Assembly: GCF_000003855.2 (NCBI RefSeq)
Contig: NW_003101681.1
Location: forward strand, 4,197,359 to 4,261,358
DNA length: 64,000 bases
Direction: 5' to 3'
From: Blastomyces gilchristii SLH14081
Lineage: Eukaryota > Ascomycota > Eurotiomycetes > Onygenales > Ajellomycetaceae
Made by a program: the position numbers and the translations under genes. The notes beneath the pieces were generated by a model, which was not told where the DNA came from, did not search any database, and worked only from the letters and a program-made list of their open reading frames with translations. Shown here in pieces: positions 43,460 through 60,491 of this stretch; position 1 is the first letter of the stretch, and each line of letters starts with the position of its first letter.

Positions 43460-46415
43460 CGGTAGCAGGAAAGTCGCATGTAGGAGGGAGGTTTAGATGA
43501 AATTGCGGTGTTGCGTCGCGGGCTGGAGATGCTTCAACTTGATACGGAGCTTGGGAAGATTTTCCGCAAATCCAGGCTAACCTTAATCGGGAAACCGGCC
43601 CTGAAGGCTTCTTGGGCCGGACGGAAACAACATTTGAACCACAACTACTTGCTTTTGAATACTGAGTACTCCCGTCCCTGTCAAACTCCATCAATGGACA
43701 AGCTGTCATGGGTTACAGATAAACTTAGCCTCGGTATATCTTTGGACGCCTTACCATGCAATTGCAGCCCAGTGTGTTGGTTGGGTTGAACAACTATCGC
43801 GCCTCTCCCGTCCAGCCCCGTCAGGCCACGCTTAGGGTCTTTGCATACTACCTTCATATCGATTGGAATATCAAGGGAGTGGTCCTTTGTGAGATTTTTC
43901 GGCTGCTGCTAAGACCGATAAAGGCTTTATCTAGGCTCAATTGTCGGACCCTGATGAAGAGGTTCATTCACACCTGGGCAATCACCCACCCAATGTACGG
44001 TACATTTCCAAGCAGAATTCGGTTCTCAACTCCATAGAAGACTTGGGGAATAATCATTGCAACACGTGTCAAAAGTGTTCTCTGCTGGTAATGCTTCTGT
44101 TGCCTTGTTGTATTTCTATTCTTCTTTCATGTGGCTTCATATGTCCCGTTTCGAACGGATTTAAAGGCTGGCTACTTTAAATCATCAACATTATGGGGGC
44201 GCTACATTTTTTCACACAACTTTAGGCAAAGAGGCCCAAGACAGGGCGAAAAAACAGAGCACATTGATACCCGTTTTATAGTCCTCTATATTACCTCTCC
44301 CTTTTTGTTTCTTCATTCCATTATTTTTCCGGTTCGGTTCCCCAGCGGTTCCCCGCTGGTGCCAGTTTTCGGATACTCTGTGGTTGGCCCTTTTCTCCCG
44401 TGTTTGTTGTCACACCGGGAGGCTAGGCCCATTATTATACAGTAGTCGTACTTCTCTGGAAACAGCAGGCAATACCCGTTTTTCGTCGTCTATCCTGTTC
44501 CTATCGACTTAGACAAATAGCTTCACTCTTCGAAGGTCATACCCGGGATAGCCAGGTACAAGTGAACTGTCATAATGCCGATCACGGGCCCAACAAACTC
44601 GTTGCTTGCAGATATTTTCTTTGACGATAGTAATATACTATTGCTCCTCCCTATTGCTAAATATGACCCCAATATCCTGCTGGAATTGAGCAACACCCTC
44701 TGGAAATATCTGCTCTCGGTCCTTGCAGGATAGGCGAGTGATAGGTCCCAGAAACCTGGCATATTAAACCCCATGTTTCAATTTCAGGCCGTTGACATTT
44801 CTGCATATCGCCAACGGATGGTGCGTCGCGCGGCTAGTCGAAGCAGTCTCTCCAGTAACACGCGGGAGCAGCCACCTCTGCCTGGACGGACCCCTGCATA
44901 TTTCCTGGAATATTTTTTCAACCATTCTTTGTTGTAAAATTATTCATTCACATAAAGCACTCTATACATAGTATTTCAACATCTGAATAACATGGTCGGG
45001 TGGACCCTAGTGCAGGTGCCCAGATTATTTAGGTTAACAATGCCATTCCCCACGATGTACCCAGCTGATATAAAAGCCGGGCGCAATCCCCATCTGGGGG
45101 ATTTCTGCCATTACATCTTTGTTATCAATCAACAAAGATATTGTCTGTCACTCGTTCTTTTTTCCGCTCCTCGCCTAATTCACTTTTTTCTTCTATGAAA
45201 TCAACACAATTTCAGCAAAGCCAAACCTAGTCTACGATATAAAAATATCATCACTTGATATTTTCACTCCTTTACTTCTCCATTGCGCAAAATAAAACAT
45301 CCTTCCTCTTCCCAAATGTCTTCCCGACGCCCCATCCACTCCTCGCTTCGGCGCATCCACACTGCGCACCACCTGCAATCGCCTTCCCAGTGTCAAAGTG
45401 CATCATATTCAATTGGACAGGGCATCGCAAGTACAGCTCTAACCAAAAGCTCCATCTACGCCGTATACTCCGTTCAGGACCCTCCTTCGCCCCGTCCATA
45501 TCCTCCAAACCCTCCCCCAAGTCCCGTTTAAGGCTTGAAACGTTTTGAAATCTCATTACGTATAGCTAAGTAAGTTCCCCATATTATCTCATCAAACGGA
45601 GCTATTTTTGCGCCTTCATACTCAATCAACGTCAAGTGACTAACGATTTTCTCAAATGGATTTTGCAGTTGACATGGGCCTAGCAATCCCTCCGGAGATC
45701 GATGAAACATTCCTATGGTGATATGATACTTTTCGCCGCGTAAAACGGAAACACGCTCGATCGTGGAAAATATGAATTCAAAGCACCCCCTGGAGGATTT
45801 TCCATTCGTCGACTCGAGTCATGACATCCTATGGAGGGAAAAGGCTCTGTTGTTTCCTTGTTATGCTTGTTAAGCCCCATAATTTTTATTTTTTTTCCAT
45901 CTCAAAACTAATACGAGTTTTACCCTAATTGTAAACCCCCCTGTTGTTTCATTCCCTACATGTAACTCTTTTGTCAGGATTAGGTGCAACTTTTTTAGGA
46001 ATTTAATATTTTCTCTTCAATTCCGCACCTACCCAGCACGCGGGTTGATCCTTGTAATGGTACAATAATTTTCTAGCAACAAGATTGTCATCTATTTTTG
46101 CATGATCAAGAAATCCACTACATAAATGGATTTAGGCGCCCCTGCGAATATCTGACAAGGTATTGACTCGCAGATACACAGCACTATACATTTTTTTATT
46201 TTTTTTATATCTTTGAAATGGCATAGGAAATAAGTATGGACACTGAAAGGGGAAACATCAATAAGACTGCAGCATCACCGGGAGACAAAAAAGACTAAGA
46301 CGAAAATGAGAAATGAAGAAAGAGCAGGAGGCAGGAAAACAAAGACGAGAACAGAATGCCGCTACCACCATACATACATCATGCCAACCTACACGCCTAC
46401 ATCACCCCATCCATA
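43460..46415. other. 3-kb intergenic stretch without a convincing gene
   Basis: Pyrimidine-rich and AT-rich patches alternate. A 71-codon plus-strand frame at 45316-45531 (starting MSSRRPIHSSLRRIHTAHHL) has a presequence-like basic N-terminus and could be a small gene, but nothing else supports it. A T-rich run lies near 46190-46210. Confidence 0.45.
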
Positions 46416-47209
46416 TTACATAAAAGCCAGCGCAAGTGCGCTGGTCACAGTCAGCCCAACAACTGTCCATCCAGTAACAATGACCTGCTTATTAGAGAAT
46501 TGCTTCCCCATATCCCAAATAAGATGTCTGCACCCATTGAACGAGTGGAACGTGAATGGTAGCGCAGCGGTGAATTTGAGGCCAACTTTAGCGGCCAGCG
46601 GCAGGGCACCGAATGCCGCTACCAGCGATGCGGATTCCAGATGCCACCCCAGCAAAGGGGAGACGAGGTAGGCAGAGGCGAAGATATACATACCGCCAGC
46701 AAGGGCGACGCCGGTGATACGATTGAGGGAGGAGAGGAGCCAGGTGATCTGAGGTTGGTAGATGCTGAGATGCGGGGAGACGGGGCGGTTGAGACGCTGA
46801 CGGGGGAGGATTGAGGTTGGGTCTTGGTTGGCGGTTGAAGCGGTTGATCTATGGTGGACGGAATTGTGTTAATTTGTTAAATTTGGTTTCCTTTTTCCGT
46901 TCGAATGGGTTTGCGATGTGGTTATATGTGTGTGTTGTTGTATTGGTCGATAGGCTTCACGACCAACTTACCTGGTCTGGATATGGTTGCCAGTCGCAAT
47001 GGCCACGGGGGCAGCAATTCTAGAAACCGCAGTTCTTAACTGAGAAGGATTGTATGCAGCAACTATTTGCAGATGTTAGTTGATATCATCCCTTTGCTTC
47101 CTGCCGCCATCACTTTCCAATTCATCCCACACAGTTTGGATGGCAAGGGTTGGTTAACAGGTGACTTACGCCGTCGTAGCGACTGCTGGGCAACTCTTTG
47201 AGGAAGCAT
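46416..47209 (-). CDS. sdh3: Succinate dehydrogenase cytochrome b560 subunit (SdhC/Sdh3)
   Basis: Three exons, 47209-47170, 47062-46972 and 46848-46416, give 187 residues. A Gln/Arg-containing mitochondrial presequence (MLPQRVAQQSLRR...) precedes the SdhC signature RPVSPHLSIYQPQITWLLSSLNRITGVAL. Three hydrophobic membrane segments follow. The motif FHSFNGCRHLIWDMGK contains the histidine expected to ligate heme b. The protein anchors complex II in the inner mitochondrial membrane and forms part of the ubiquinone pocket targeted by SDHI fungicides. Both introns use GTAAGT donors and keep the frame exactly. An SdhA-like gene lies 10 kb away. Confidence 0.95.
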
Positions 47210-48688
47210 TGTAGTACAGTTAAATAGCTCAATGGCGTCCGCTGGCAGTCAATACCAATCAACAATCAACAACCAATATCAATTGTTGTAGCTAGCAAAA
47301 GCACTTGGAGATTCCATTTCCATTTCGGGATCCCAGGAAGACCTCGGCTTATGTAACCCGCCAGCAAATCACAGGCCGCCAATTAGTTACTAGTCGGAAC
47401 AATGATTGTCCGCAGCCTCCTGGTTAACTAATCCCAACCTCAACTCTTTTTTCGCTTCTTCTCACTCTCTATTTACTCACTCGAGGACCCTCAGCTTACA
47501 TCGTTTACCTGCCATTACCGCACTCTGTGTAGGTGGTGGAACGGCATGATACAGATGTTTCAAGGCGAACCATCCCACTTATAGTTGCGGCTTTCTGTCG
47601 TTAACTCCTGGATGCAGAAATGGGGCTTCCTCAGAAGAAGTCTTCGACCCGTCGTTAATCGCCCATTTCTTTCTGTCAATGGAAGGAGAGGGTTTCATAT
47701 CAGGGTTACATACTGAACTTCGAGACGAGATGACTCTGGGTTTGATAAATGGGTAGAAAAGAACGGGGTGCGATTTGGTATTGCCACCTTGAAATCGGGT
47801 CGTGGGTGTGGATGTTAATTTCCTTGGGCGTTGGACAGGGACGGGAATGGGATGCTACCCCGTGCCCAGGTACTTTTCTCCTGCTGCCCGACATATCGGA
47901 CATGTAGCGGAAGGGACTTGTATCTAGCGTCGAGAGCTATCCTCAACAAGTGTGAGGATAGATGACTCCAAGAAACGGGCCTGTGAAAAATCAAGAAAAA
48001 CTTTGAGCATGAGGATAACTATGCACAAGCCCCACAAATGTATATATTCTAACTAATCGGCTCTGAAAGCCTAAAATCAGGTCAATCCTCCGTGATAGTA
48101 CAGTCTGTACTCCGGATCATAATAATTGCGACTACTCCCTCCAGCCCTGTACAATCATCGTGCCCCACAACTCGCTCCGAAAACACGGACAGATATGTCC
48201 TGTACATATCTGCCACATCTTCCCATGGCACTTAAATTATGGACCTAATCCTACTCGCAACTATTGCCCCTGCAGCTCCAACGAGAAATCCAGCTCCGAT
48301 ATCTAGACCACCGCGCTGTCCTCACCATAAGTAATCAGCCAAATATAGTCCACGGCTGCTGGACTGTTAGTCTTCTTGTCCCAAACTTTGTAGCGTCCAT
48401 CTAGCGAAAAGAAGCATTTCCAACCCAGTTTCCAAGAAATGGCAGCAAAGGCGAGTCACCTGACCTATCCTGAGCCTGGGACGATGGACCTCGGCTCTCG
48501 GCCCACTATCGCAAAGGTTTGTTCAGGTGGGCATTTTTTATGGCTGCCATGTCAGTGATCCCTTTATAAATCTCGTCGTGTCCTCCTCTGGTTATGATTC
48601 TTAGATCCTTCTCCTATGCTTCTTGTCTTCATTGTTCATAGAGTCCTGATAGAATAACCCTTCCGGACCCCTCCACTCTTTTTGCAAA
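47210..48688. other. Divergent intergenic region of sdh3 and the nitronate monooxygenase gene
   Basis: This 1.5-kb region separates divergently transcribed genes and should hold both promoters. No additional coding region is supported; the minus-strand frame at 47706-47903 has no recognisable feature. Confidence 0.5.
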
Positions 48689-49996
<1,308 letters not shown>

Positions 49997-52200
49997 TTCC
50001 ACGGTTATTAGTCTTTTCTTCAACTTTTCGTTTGGTTCCCTTTTATGTTCTGGGTTGGTATGTTGACTTTGTTTATACATCGCTACTGATATATATACTT
50101 TTGGGGATGGGGGCCACTTAGGAGTCGACGGATAGAATACTCTATCATCGGGGTCTTATTACGGTTTTGTATACCACTTTTAGATATATATATATATACA
50201 CATATTATTTCCTTGGCTTACCCAACCCTCTTTCTCTCTTTCCAAGGTTGTCCAGCTCGATTTTTTCTTTCTAAATAAGACAATGTCTGTTCACTCTATC
50301 AAACGGCCATGGCGTCTTGGTTTTAGAAATAGATATCAGAATATAAACGAAAGATAACAGCGTTTGGTAATTGCGCCATTCACTTAGGAATTGCACTATC
50401 CCATAGTTCACCTACATCCGGCACTACATGGACGGGAGGAACCTCCTCAATGGCAACCACTTCCAATTCCCCAAAGCACTTCAAGTCCTTTTCCCCCAAC
50501 CGCTTTTTAAACCATACTATCTAGGTACTCGAATTCTAGCAATCGATATAAGACAGCTACGATGCACATATATCGTGTCACGCCTGGTAGGCCACCCACC
50601 CCTTACTTCAACGGACCCACGAGGACTGATCCGCGACAGAGAACAGCGTCCGAGACACGCCCCTGTCGAATATTTTCAAACCTCAAACACGAGAGGGATG
50701 TCAAAGGGGAATAAATGTCAACGAATCTTCTGCGCAGGGTAGGAAGGGGTAAATCCAAGGGGGTTATATCCTCGTACGATATGAACTATGCCTAGGCACG
50801 TATTAGCAATAACCCACTGACGGCTTGAACAGAAGCATACTGGCAGGTTGTTCATCGTCATTGACGCGATCCATAGTTCAGTTCGGCCCTATCCTGGCTT
50901 GGGGACCAGATACGTGGTTCGGTTCTCTCGCACTGTTGTTCCCTCCTTGCCTGGGAACTGCCTGCTGCCGGAGTTGACACGATGTGCGCAGTGCGAGAAG
51001 CGCTCTCATTGAAAGGGTCATTCCTAGCTCTTTCCGGGCCTCGCAAACCCAGGCTTGGAGGCAAGTAGAGATTATTTACCCTAACGGTGCGGATATATCT
51101 CGGGATATCAAACGATTTCAATAATACCTACCAGTTGGCTGCCACCTTACGACTGCTCTGGACGAAATTTCTACAGGCAGCTCCCGGTGAGTCAGAAAAT
51201 ACGATCTCCTCTGACTCTTTATGTCGTGTCTGTGCTGGCTGAATGCACCGGTTAATATGCTGCTGGCAAACGAATTTCGACGAGTCCACCCACTACGAAC
51301 TAGGGGCACAGTTCCACGAGAATAAAAATATATCCCGACATCACATGCCACTGCGGGAAGACGAATGACTGTGGTCGTACCATATTCCTACATACAGTGT
51401 CCGTGTAACACGGGTACTGTAGACGGAGTTGCCGAACGTTTGCGTACCAACGTTCGCCTACCAGGCCTCTTTATAAACACCGGGATTCACGATTACTAAC
51501 GACTTAGCGCGGTAGATATCTAGCTTGGGTACAATTCGTATCAGTTGGTGTTAACTACATGTACATGTACATGTACATGTACATGCGAGTGCTTCCGCCG
51601 GGGCAGAAGCCGTCCAGGCTTGCGAAACTGGTATACGCAGTTGCTTTGATGTTTCAAATGAAGCTAGGTATGTTTGTCTTCGAAGCAGGGTATAAAGCGT
51701 CCCTAATAATGAGAAATATTCTTTATATCGGGAAATGGTACGATATTCCAAGAGACACAATATGCGAGTCTACAGGAGACAATTGTCGGAAACGAAAACA
51801 AACGCGATTATCAGCGAACTTCAATCTTCTATCAAGAATTCAAGTCTACCTGCTAAATACACGGATAGACAAATATCTATCCCTTCATTCACAGCAAAAA
51901 CATAATTGGCATCAGCAAAATACAGATCTTATTACCATATACTCCAAACCAACTTCATATACACAAGAGACGCTCAGAGACAAAAGAAGAGAAAGGCTTT
52001 CCGAACAAAAATGGTACATGCTATGTAAAGTATATATATTTTCGTTCAAAAATGGCGCGGCGTTGTCTCCTAATTTCAGTTTCCATGCGACATACAAAAC
52101 ATCCTCTACTTGCCTAGTGCTCGCAAGGAATTCCTCCTATAGGGGCCGGAATACAGGATGGGGTTGAGTTGAATGACCGGAAACGAGGAAGCGAAACTGC
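49997..52200. other. Gene-poor region with an ACATGT microsatellite
   Basis: No gene is supported. About five copies of the 6-bp unit ACATGT lie at 51555-51586, and (AT)n tracts occur near 50186. A 202-codon plus-strand frame (51559-52167) starts inside the microsatellite and shows no domain. The 3' flank of the hydrophobin gene is at the right end. Confidence 0.45.
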
Positions 52201-52718
52201 TTAGAGGCCGGCAATAGGAATGCAGGGAAGGTTCAAAGCAATGACACCCTCCTATCGATTCCGTTAGATATCTCTTTGTGAATCTATGATAGATTTCTAA
52301 ACTTACGGCGTGCTGAGAGTTGCCCTGGCAGCAGGCAGTCTTCTGGGCGCAGGGTGAGCTGCTGAGGATGTCGGTAACACCGATAAGAGCTATATCGAAA
52401 ATTTAGCCAAATTCTCTTCGCGAGTGTTACTTCGAAAAACTTACCGCTGGCGCTGAGCTTGGAGCATTGGTCGAAGATGCCAATCTCGCTGCCTTTGCCG
52501 AGGACCGTGCCCAAAACACCGGACAGGAGACCAGAGTTCTTGTCACCGCCGTTGACAGTGGTGACTTGCTTGTTGCAGCAAGAGATCTGAGCCTGTCCGC
52601 ACTGGTTGGAGACCTGGTTGACTTCGACCTCACTACCCTCGGGGTGGTATCCACTGCCTGGGGCGGCAACGGCGACGGTGGCAAGAGCCAGGACAATAGC
52701 AGACATGGAGAACTTCAT
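52201..52718 (-). CDS. Class I hydrophobin
   Basis: Three exons, 52718-52445, 52389-52307 and 52251-52201, give 135 residues. A signal peptide (MKFSMSAIVLALATVAVAAP) precedes eight cysteines at 40, 47, 48, 85, 105, 111, 112 and 129. The spacing C-X6-CC-X36-C-X19-C-X5-CC-X16-C fits class I. The last cysteine lies in the small third exon (LNLPCIPIAGL), which is necessary to complete the pattern. Such proteins self-assemble into hydrophobic rodlets on conidia and aerial hyphae. The gene stands alone in a gene-poor region, with a TATATA stretch about 45 bp upstream of the ATG. RodA or RodB orthology is not claimed. Confidence 0.94.
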
Positions 52719-52762
52719 TTTGACGGTTTGAGGGTCGGAAGTATTAAAACCGGTATTAAGAA

Positions 52763-52773
52763 TTATATATAAA
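52763..52773 (-). promoter_or_regulatory. Possible TATA box of the hydrophobin gene
   Basis: A TTTTATATATAA stretch on the minus strand sits about 45-55 bp upstream of the hydrophobin ATG. The short distance would imply a very short leader, so this is tentative. Confidence 0.3.
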
Positions 52774-55700
52774 AGGGTTTAAATGAGTGTGGTAGTTGGG
52801 CAAATATTTGAAGAAACGATGAAGATGCTGATGATGGGAGAAAGAAAAAGAGCCTGACGCTGCGGAGGAGGGCCCTTTTATAGATTCCATGACCCCCCTT
52901 TTTTGAGGACATGAACAGGATTGAACAACCCCCTGCCAACTCTTCCCTGGTCCTGGGGTGCCTGAATTGGAAGTACGATGCGAAGTTGGCTTCCAAGTAA
53001 TTTTCCTGGTCCTCAGCAAACGATGTTTACCCCAGCCCTCAGATGGTAATCTCCCAAAAAAAAGTGAAGTCGCGGGCCTGCATACGCCACATCCCAATTG
53101 CCCGAAAATTTTCAATGATGATCTCATACGAAAGAATGCATGAAGTTTGGGCGACAATAATAATACAAGTTGTCACGCATCTGTACATTCGCTGTACAAT
53201 CTCTTTTCTTTTGTTCTTGATACCCAGCCATTCGCAATGATGACAACTTGATGCTGGAACTTAGCAGAGGTCTGACCGGCTCCCCTGGAACGCGCCGGAT
53301 CCGAGATACGGGAGAGAAGGAAAATCAACATTGGTTTCTTTTCAGAAACTATTGAAAATGACATTGCTTTGGGCAAAGAATATCTTGACATGCTGTCTGA
53401 TCCCATGGTTCAGCATCCCTCACAAGTACGCCACAATATGCAGCTAGCAATGAGGCATATTCTCATTGAATCATTGAGTTCCGAGCTCGCACAAGAAAAA
53501 CAATTACAAATATCGCTGTCCACATCGCAGATGTGCAAATAACGATAGCCCTGGAAAACCACGGAGCGTGCTGTGTTGAGTGAGATATTCGACCTATCAA
53601 CCAGGGCTGGGCATCACTGAAGTTGAATACCTTGACCTTTCGCCAAAGCCTACTATTGGCGCGACCTCTACTCCGTAGTTATCATCCCTGTATGCGGCCT
53701 TCGGTACCAGTGTCCAGCAATCGGACCGAAGTGCCCCTGATAATCTTCTCTTTTTTTCGTTAGGTGGCTAGCGCAGTAATTCCTTGTCAGCATCATTCCC
53801 GTTCTCTCGAGTTCTGCTGCGACAATACATCTTTGTTTACTCCGTACTTTGTCTTTCCTTTTGAACTCACTTGGCTCATTAGTTTTTGAGCCACAATTGC
53901 TAACTGTCAAGGTGAAATGTGGTTCCACGAAGTAGTAACCGCCACTACGCTGGGATGATGGAACGAAAAACGGTGAGTGCAACTGCTAGATACAATTGGC
54001 GCTTACTGCTTGAGTTCATTTGTAACATTACAAGCCGTTAGTTACTGATATACGGAGTAACGCTTCTGGAAATGCCGTTCAGTCCACGGTTTCTTAGAGA
54101 TTGTAAGCCGATCGACGGCTCTAAAAAGGCTACGAACCAGCAGGGCCGGCTTAAGCCATATGGAAAATGTGATAGCTCTTGCTATGCTTTGACCAACCCT
54201 GATCCTTTCGTGAGCCTCAAAACCATTGTGGGGCCATGTCCCAGCTCATTAATATTCCCAGCTCGTCCCTTTTTATTTCCGGATTCATGGGCGACAGACT
54301 AGAAACTACTAGTACTACTGAACTCAAGCGTGACGGAAACATCCTTGTTGTGTGTACTCCGTACATCTTAGAACCTGACAACAAGGGCCCTCAGGCTTTG
54401 CATTATTTTATCACAAGCCCTGTGGACCTAAACTGTGGAGGTGATGATGAATTGTTAATGCTCCGCGCTTGTGAAAATCTTTGTATAATAATATTATTAC
54501 GATCGACGAATCCCCAGGCCAAAAATATATTCATTGGGAGTCTGATTTGGAAGCTGTAGGGATTCAAATTGGTGTCAAAAAGGATTCTTTGTTATCTGAT
54601 ATTATTAACCTCCATCAACGGAGCGTAGGAAGTGATGTCAATTAATCCCACCCAACGGGCCAACTCCAACAACAGCTTCATGCGCTATTATCTCCATGTG
54701 GAAGAATGAAAGGGTTTCGAGCGGCAAAGTCCGGAAAGTGTATCTGTACGACACTTCACACTCACTGCAATCTTCCATTCCTCGTTGCCAATCCGTAGGC
54801 GTCTGCTGCTACGTGGACAGAGTAATCCGTACAACATATTAAATGGCATGTGCTATGTATGCTCCAAGAATCAGTCAATCCACACGATGTGGGGAGCATA
54901 GAGTGCAGAGCCATCGCAAGGAAAACTAAAGCGAAATACTCTTCACAATCAATGACCTGACTGGCCAAAGCTTTTCGCGGTTTCTTTTGCACTTCTCTCC
55001 AAGAAAAAACTCGAGTCTGCTGGCACCCAAGCTTCTTCTCCTTGAGCCAAGCTAAAGACAGCTCAAAGGATGAAGAATCCTTGGCGACGCCACAAAGCCC
55101 GCTTTGTCGATCTCCTCCAGGGTTTTCTCAAGTACTAAAACTAGTACTCCGGACAGTACCCTTGGAATTCAGATAAGATCTGCAACGCACTAGCGGCTGG
55201 AAAACAAGGTGCGGCATGGCTGGCACGAAGCCAAATACATACGGGCCATACAAGCATCTTTTCTTTTTCAGCAAGTGTTATTTTTCAGCTCTGGCAGGTC
55301 CAGCTGCATGGTCACTTGGTGAATCTTTGTGATTGGATTGCTCCGAAGACTGCTTTGTGAGACTTGGCAAGACCTTCTGATTCAGTCCTGCTGTTTAAAG
55401 GCCCGAACCGTTTCAAGTACCCAAAAGCCCAGGTGCTGACCTCATTATTATTGATCGACATGCTGCCGGGGGCTGAATCGTCAAACTCTCACTGGGGGCC
55501 TGGGCGGAGCGTTCTCAGCCCACCAATAATAGGCCACTCATCCTCGCAAGCTCCATCCATACAAGCAGCCCCGGGATACTATTCTTGTGCCTAGATTCAG
55601 TCAGCATACAGAACTTGGCAGATACTCACATATCCCTCTCTTGTTGATGTTCTTGTGACGTGTGATACTCTTCTTATAAACTGAAATTCCAGGGCTTGGC

Positions 55701-56891
55701 TGCGTGGTTCGATCTCAAGGTCTTTTCATTCAAGTTTTCGATAAGGCATATTTGTGGTCAGGAAGGTGATCGAGGCTTAGTTCGAAACCCACTATCAGCA
55801 ATTATCAATTGATCTCTACCCTATTTTGCAGAGGAATTTCGCAGAGGTACAGCACGGGGCTGGCACGGGGATCCAGGGCAGAACCTTTGTTGATTGGAAA
55901 TGGGAACAAGGACTCAGAAATGAGCAAGACTGACTCGCGATTTTGTCCGCCACTGCAATAACAATGCAGCATATGCATGATGCATGTCTCACTGCGGTCG
56001 ACTGCAATAAATGCACTGAAATTTCAGTGGCTCGCAGATAAATCACAATCGAAAGTTTTAGCTTGTTCATGCGTAGTTACAACTTCCAGGCCAGAGGCCT
56101 TGATTCATGGTTAGTCTGCAGTTATCCAGAGGTGTCTGGCACCCAAACGCCCAAGCTTGCGGGTTTCGGGATCCCCGCAACCAACAGGGGCAACAAAGGA
56201 TACTGTTGGTCGGCGCGCTCTTCCACCCCTTTTCGTTTGCATATGTGCGGATGTTGGAGAGCCGGTTACCAGCATCCTCGTTTGAACGCAAGCCCGCGCA
56301 ACGAATAAGCTCACATCATGATCATCGCTGTCTTCAGGAATCTGCAGTCAGTTCAGAAGACAGAGTGGGTGTAGAGATGTAACAAGGACACATCTTAAAT
56401 GCAAGCCATTTCGCTCTTCGCACGTCCTTTCTTTCTCCTATTATTGTATTATCTCCGTCAATCTTCATTTTCGCGCCATGTCTAGCAATTGTGTGCTTTG
56501 AATTCCCATTCTATCATTGATGAATGAAAATTTCCAATCTAATTGATGGGAAAGCCCTAGTGGTTTAGGAACCATAGGTTTTTATCTCCTCAGGCGTGGA
56601 CCGCGTGTAAGTATTTTCTTTTATGGGTTTTTGCGGAGGCGACCTGGCGCGTGCCGCAGGGGTAAACCCAGGAATGCATTAATAGTTATTACTTAAGCCG
56701 AAAAAAATTAAAGAAAAAATGGAAAGGGACGTTTAATTTCAAAATCATCCTCAGCCCCTTGATTCCTCAATGAATCTTGCATTATTCTTGCGCATCAAGC
56801 GTCGAGGTTCTGTTATTATTATTATTCTTTCCAACCCGAGTTAATTAATTACTCGGCAGCTCACTAGTTAACTAGTTAACTACCAGAATAG
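52774..56891. other. 4.1-kb gene-poor region with clustered TACTCCGTA motifs
   Basis: No gene is supported. Four exact copies of the 9-mer TACTCCGTA or its complement lie at 53669, 53838, 54051 and 54355. Frames of 70-107 codons (for example 54236-54559) lack conserved features. A near-palindromic AACTAGTTAACTAGTTAACT tract lies at about 56860-56883. Confidence 0.5.
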
Positions 56892-57014
56892 CCGCGGCCT
56901 TGGCCCGAGCGAAGCCTCAACCATGCAACCATCGCACACTTCTGGACATCATCAACACGCGTTGTCTCCCTGCTCGAATGCCTCCCTCTCAAAGCTTCTA
57001 CGCTAAAGCTAAGG

Positions 57015-57281
57015 ATGGAACGCCCGATGGACCAATATGAAATCAGAGAAATAATCCTGCCCTTGACTAGGGCCGGTTTCGAGATGGGGCAAGAGACCGA
57101 GATCGAACGTACGGGTGCCGAAACCGCGCTACACGGAAGCATCGGTGAGGAGAACTTTGCGCTCGGCCAGCGCCCGCGACTAACGAGCCGAATTCGAGAT
57201 GGAGCTCTTCCTGCGATCCTCTCGCGGGGAAAAAAGATGACCATTGATTTCACCTCGGTTTTCAGCTATCGCGTGCAATAA
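57015..57281 (+). CDS. Small hypothetical ORF, possibly a 3' exon
   Basis: An ATG-initiated frame of 88 residues (MERPMDQYEIREIILPLTRA...) is continuous with an open frame reaching back to about 56892, just after an in-frame TAG. It might therefore be the last exon of a gene whose 5' part I cannot define. The local GC content is higher than in the neighbourhood, and the opposite strand is also open (56876-57253). No family was recognised. It ends about 350 bp before the SdhA-like gene. Confidence 0.25.
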   Translation: MERPMDQYEIREIILPLTRAGFEMGQETEIERTGAETALHGSIGEENFALGQRPRLTSRIRDGALPAILSRGKKMTIDFTSVFSYRVQ

Positions 57282-57636
57282 GCTATTTAATTTGGTGCTC
57301 TGCACGCATTTCTTTAATCTGTCTAGATTTCTTTTACCAACCAGATTTCAGTTAGCTTTATGCGGTGGGTGGGCAATCCTGCAGATTTCGAAGCCCAGCT
57401 AAAGGAGCAACCCTTTTCGTTACCTCATAGTTCCCTGTGCTTTCTATCTCTACCGGAAAGGCTGAGAGGCTAGGCGGCTGCCAATCCTACCTCGAATCGG
57501 GACTTTAATCTTCTGGTAGAGCACGATTGTCCTGCGTGAAATACAGCAAGTAGAACGTTGCATTGGAATCCAATTGCAACTTGTAGAAGTTGAAAAGGAC
57601 AGGCTAGTTTCACTTGCATCTAACCCTACGCGCTTG

Positions 57637-60163
<2,527 letters not shown>

Positions 60164-60491
60164 TTGGGAATTTAGAGCACTATGATATATAAATATATAG
60201 ATAGATAAATATGGCATAGTTATTATTGTTGTATCGAAGTTTATTTTATTTGAGCCCAACCTAAAAACGGGGAAATTTTCGATCACGTGATTTATAGCCC
60301 CAAGCTTCCTTTTTCAAACAAGCCGAACAGAATACAGCGATAAAATGCGAGCTTTGAAAGGCATATATTCGGAGACCCCCGACATCTTGACATTGTATTC
60401 CTCCAATGCAATGTCGCCGTGATACACAACCTCCTGAGCTTGATGAACCATTTCCTTTGTTCATTTTTGGATAGGGCGTTGCTAACACACA
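60164..60491. other. Short intergenic with an E-box palindrome
   Basis: This separates the SdhA-like gene from the WW-domain gene in tandem. It contains A/T-rich 3'-end sequence and the ATCACGTGAT palindrome at 60282. Confidence 0.5.
60282..60291. promoter_or_regulatory. ATCACGTGAT palindrome upstream of the WW-domain gene
   Basis: An exact copy of the 10-bp E-box palindrome at 1294 lies 201 bp upstream of the ATG of the WW-domain gene, a typical promoter position for bHLH (Cbf1-type) binding in fungi. Confidence 0.45.

Noticed and set aside
51559..52167. 202-codon plus-strand frame
   Set aside because: It starts in an ACATGT microsatellite (MYMYMYMYM), has no domain and runs up to the hydrophobin 3' end.
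55680..55730. GGTTCGATC sequence resembling a tRNA B box
   Set aside because: No A box, acceptor stem or anticodon arm could be placed around it.
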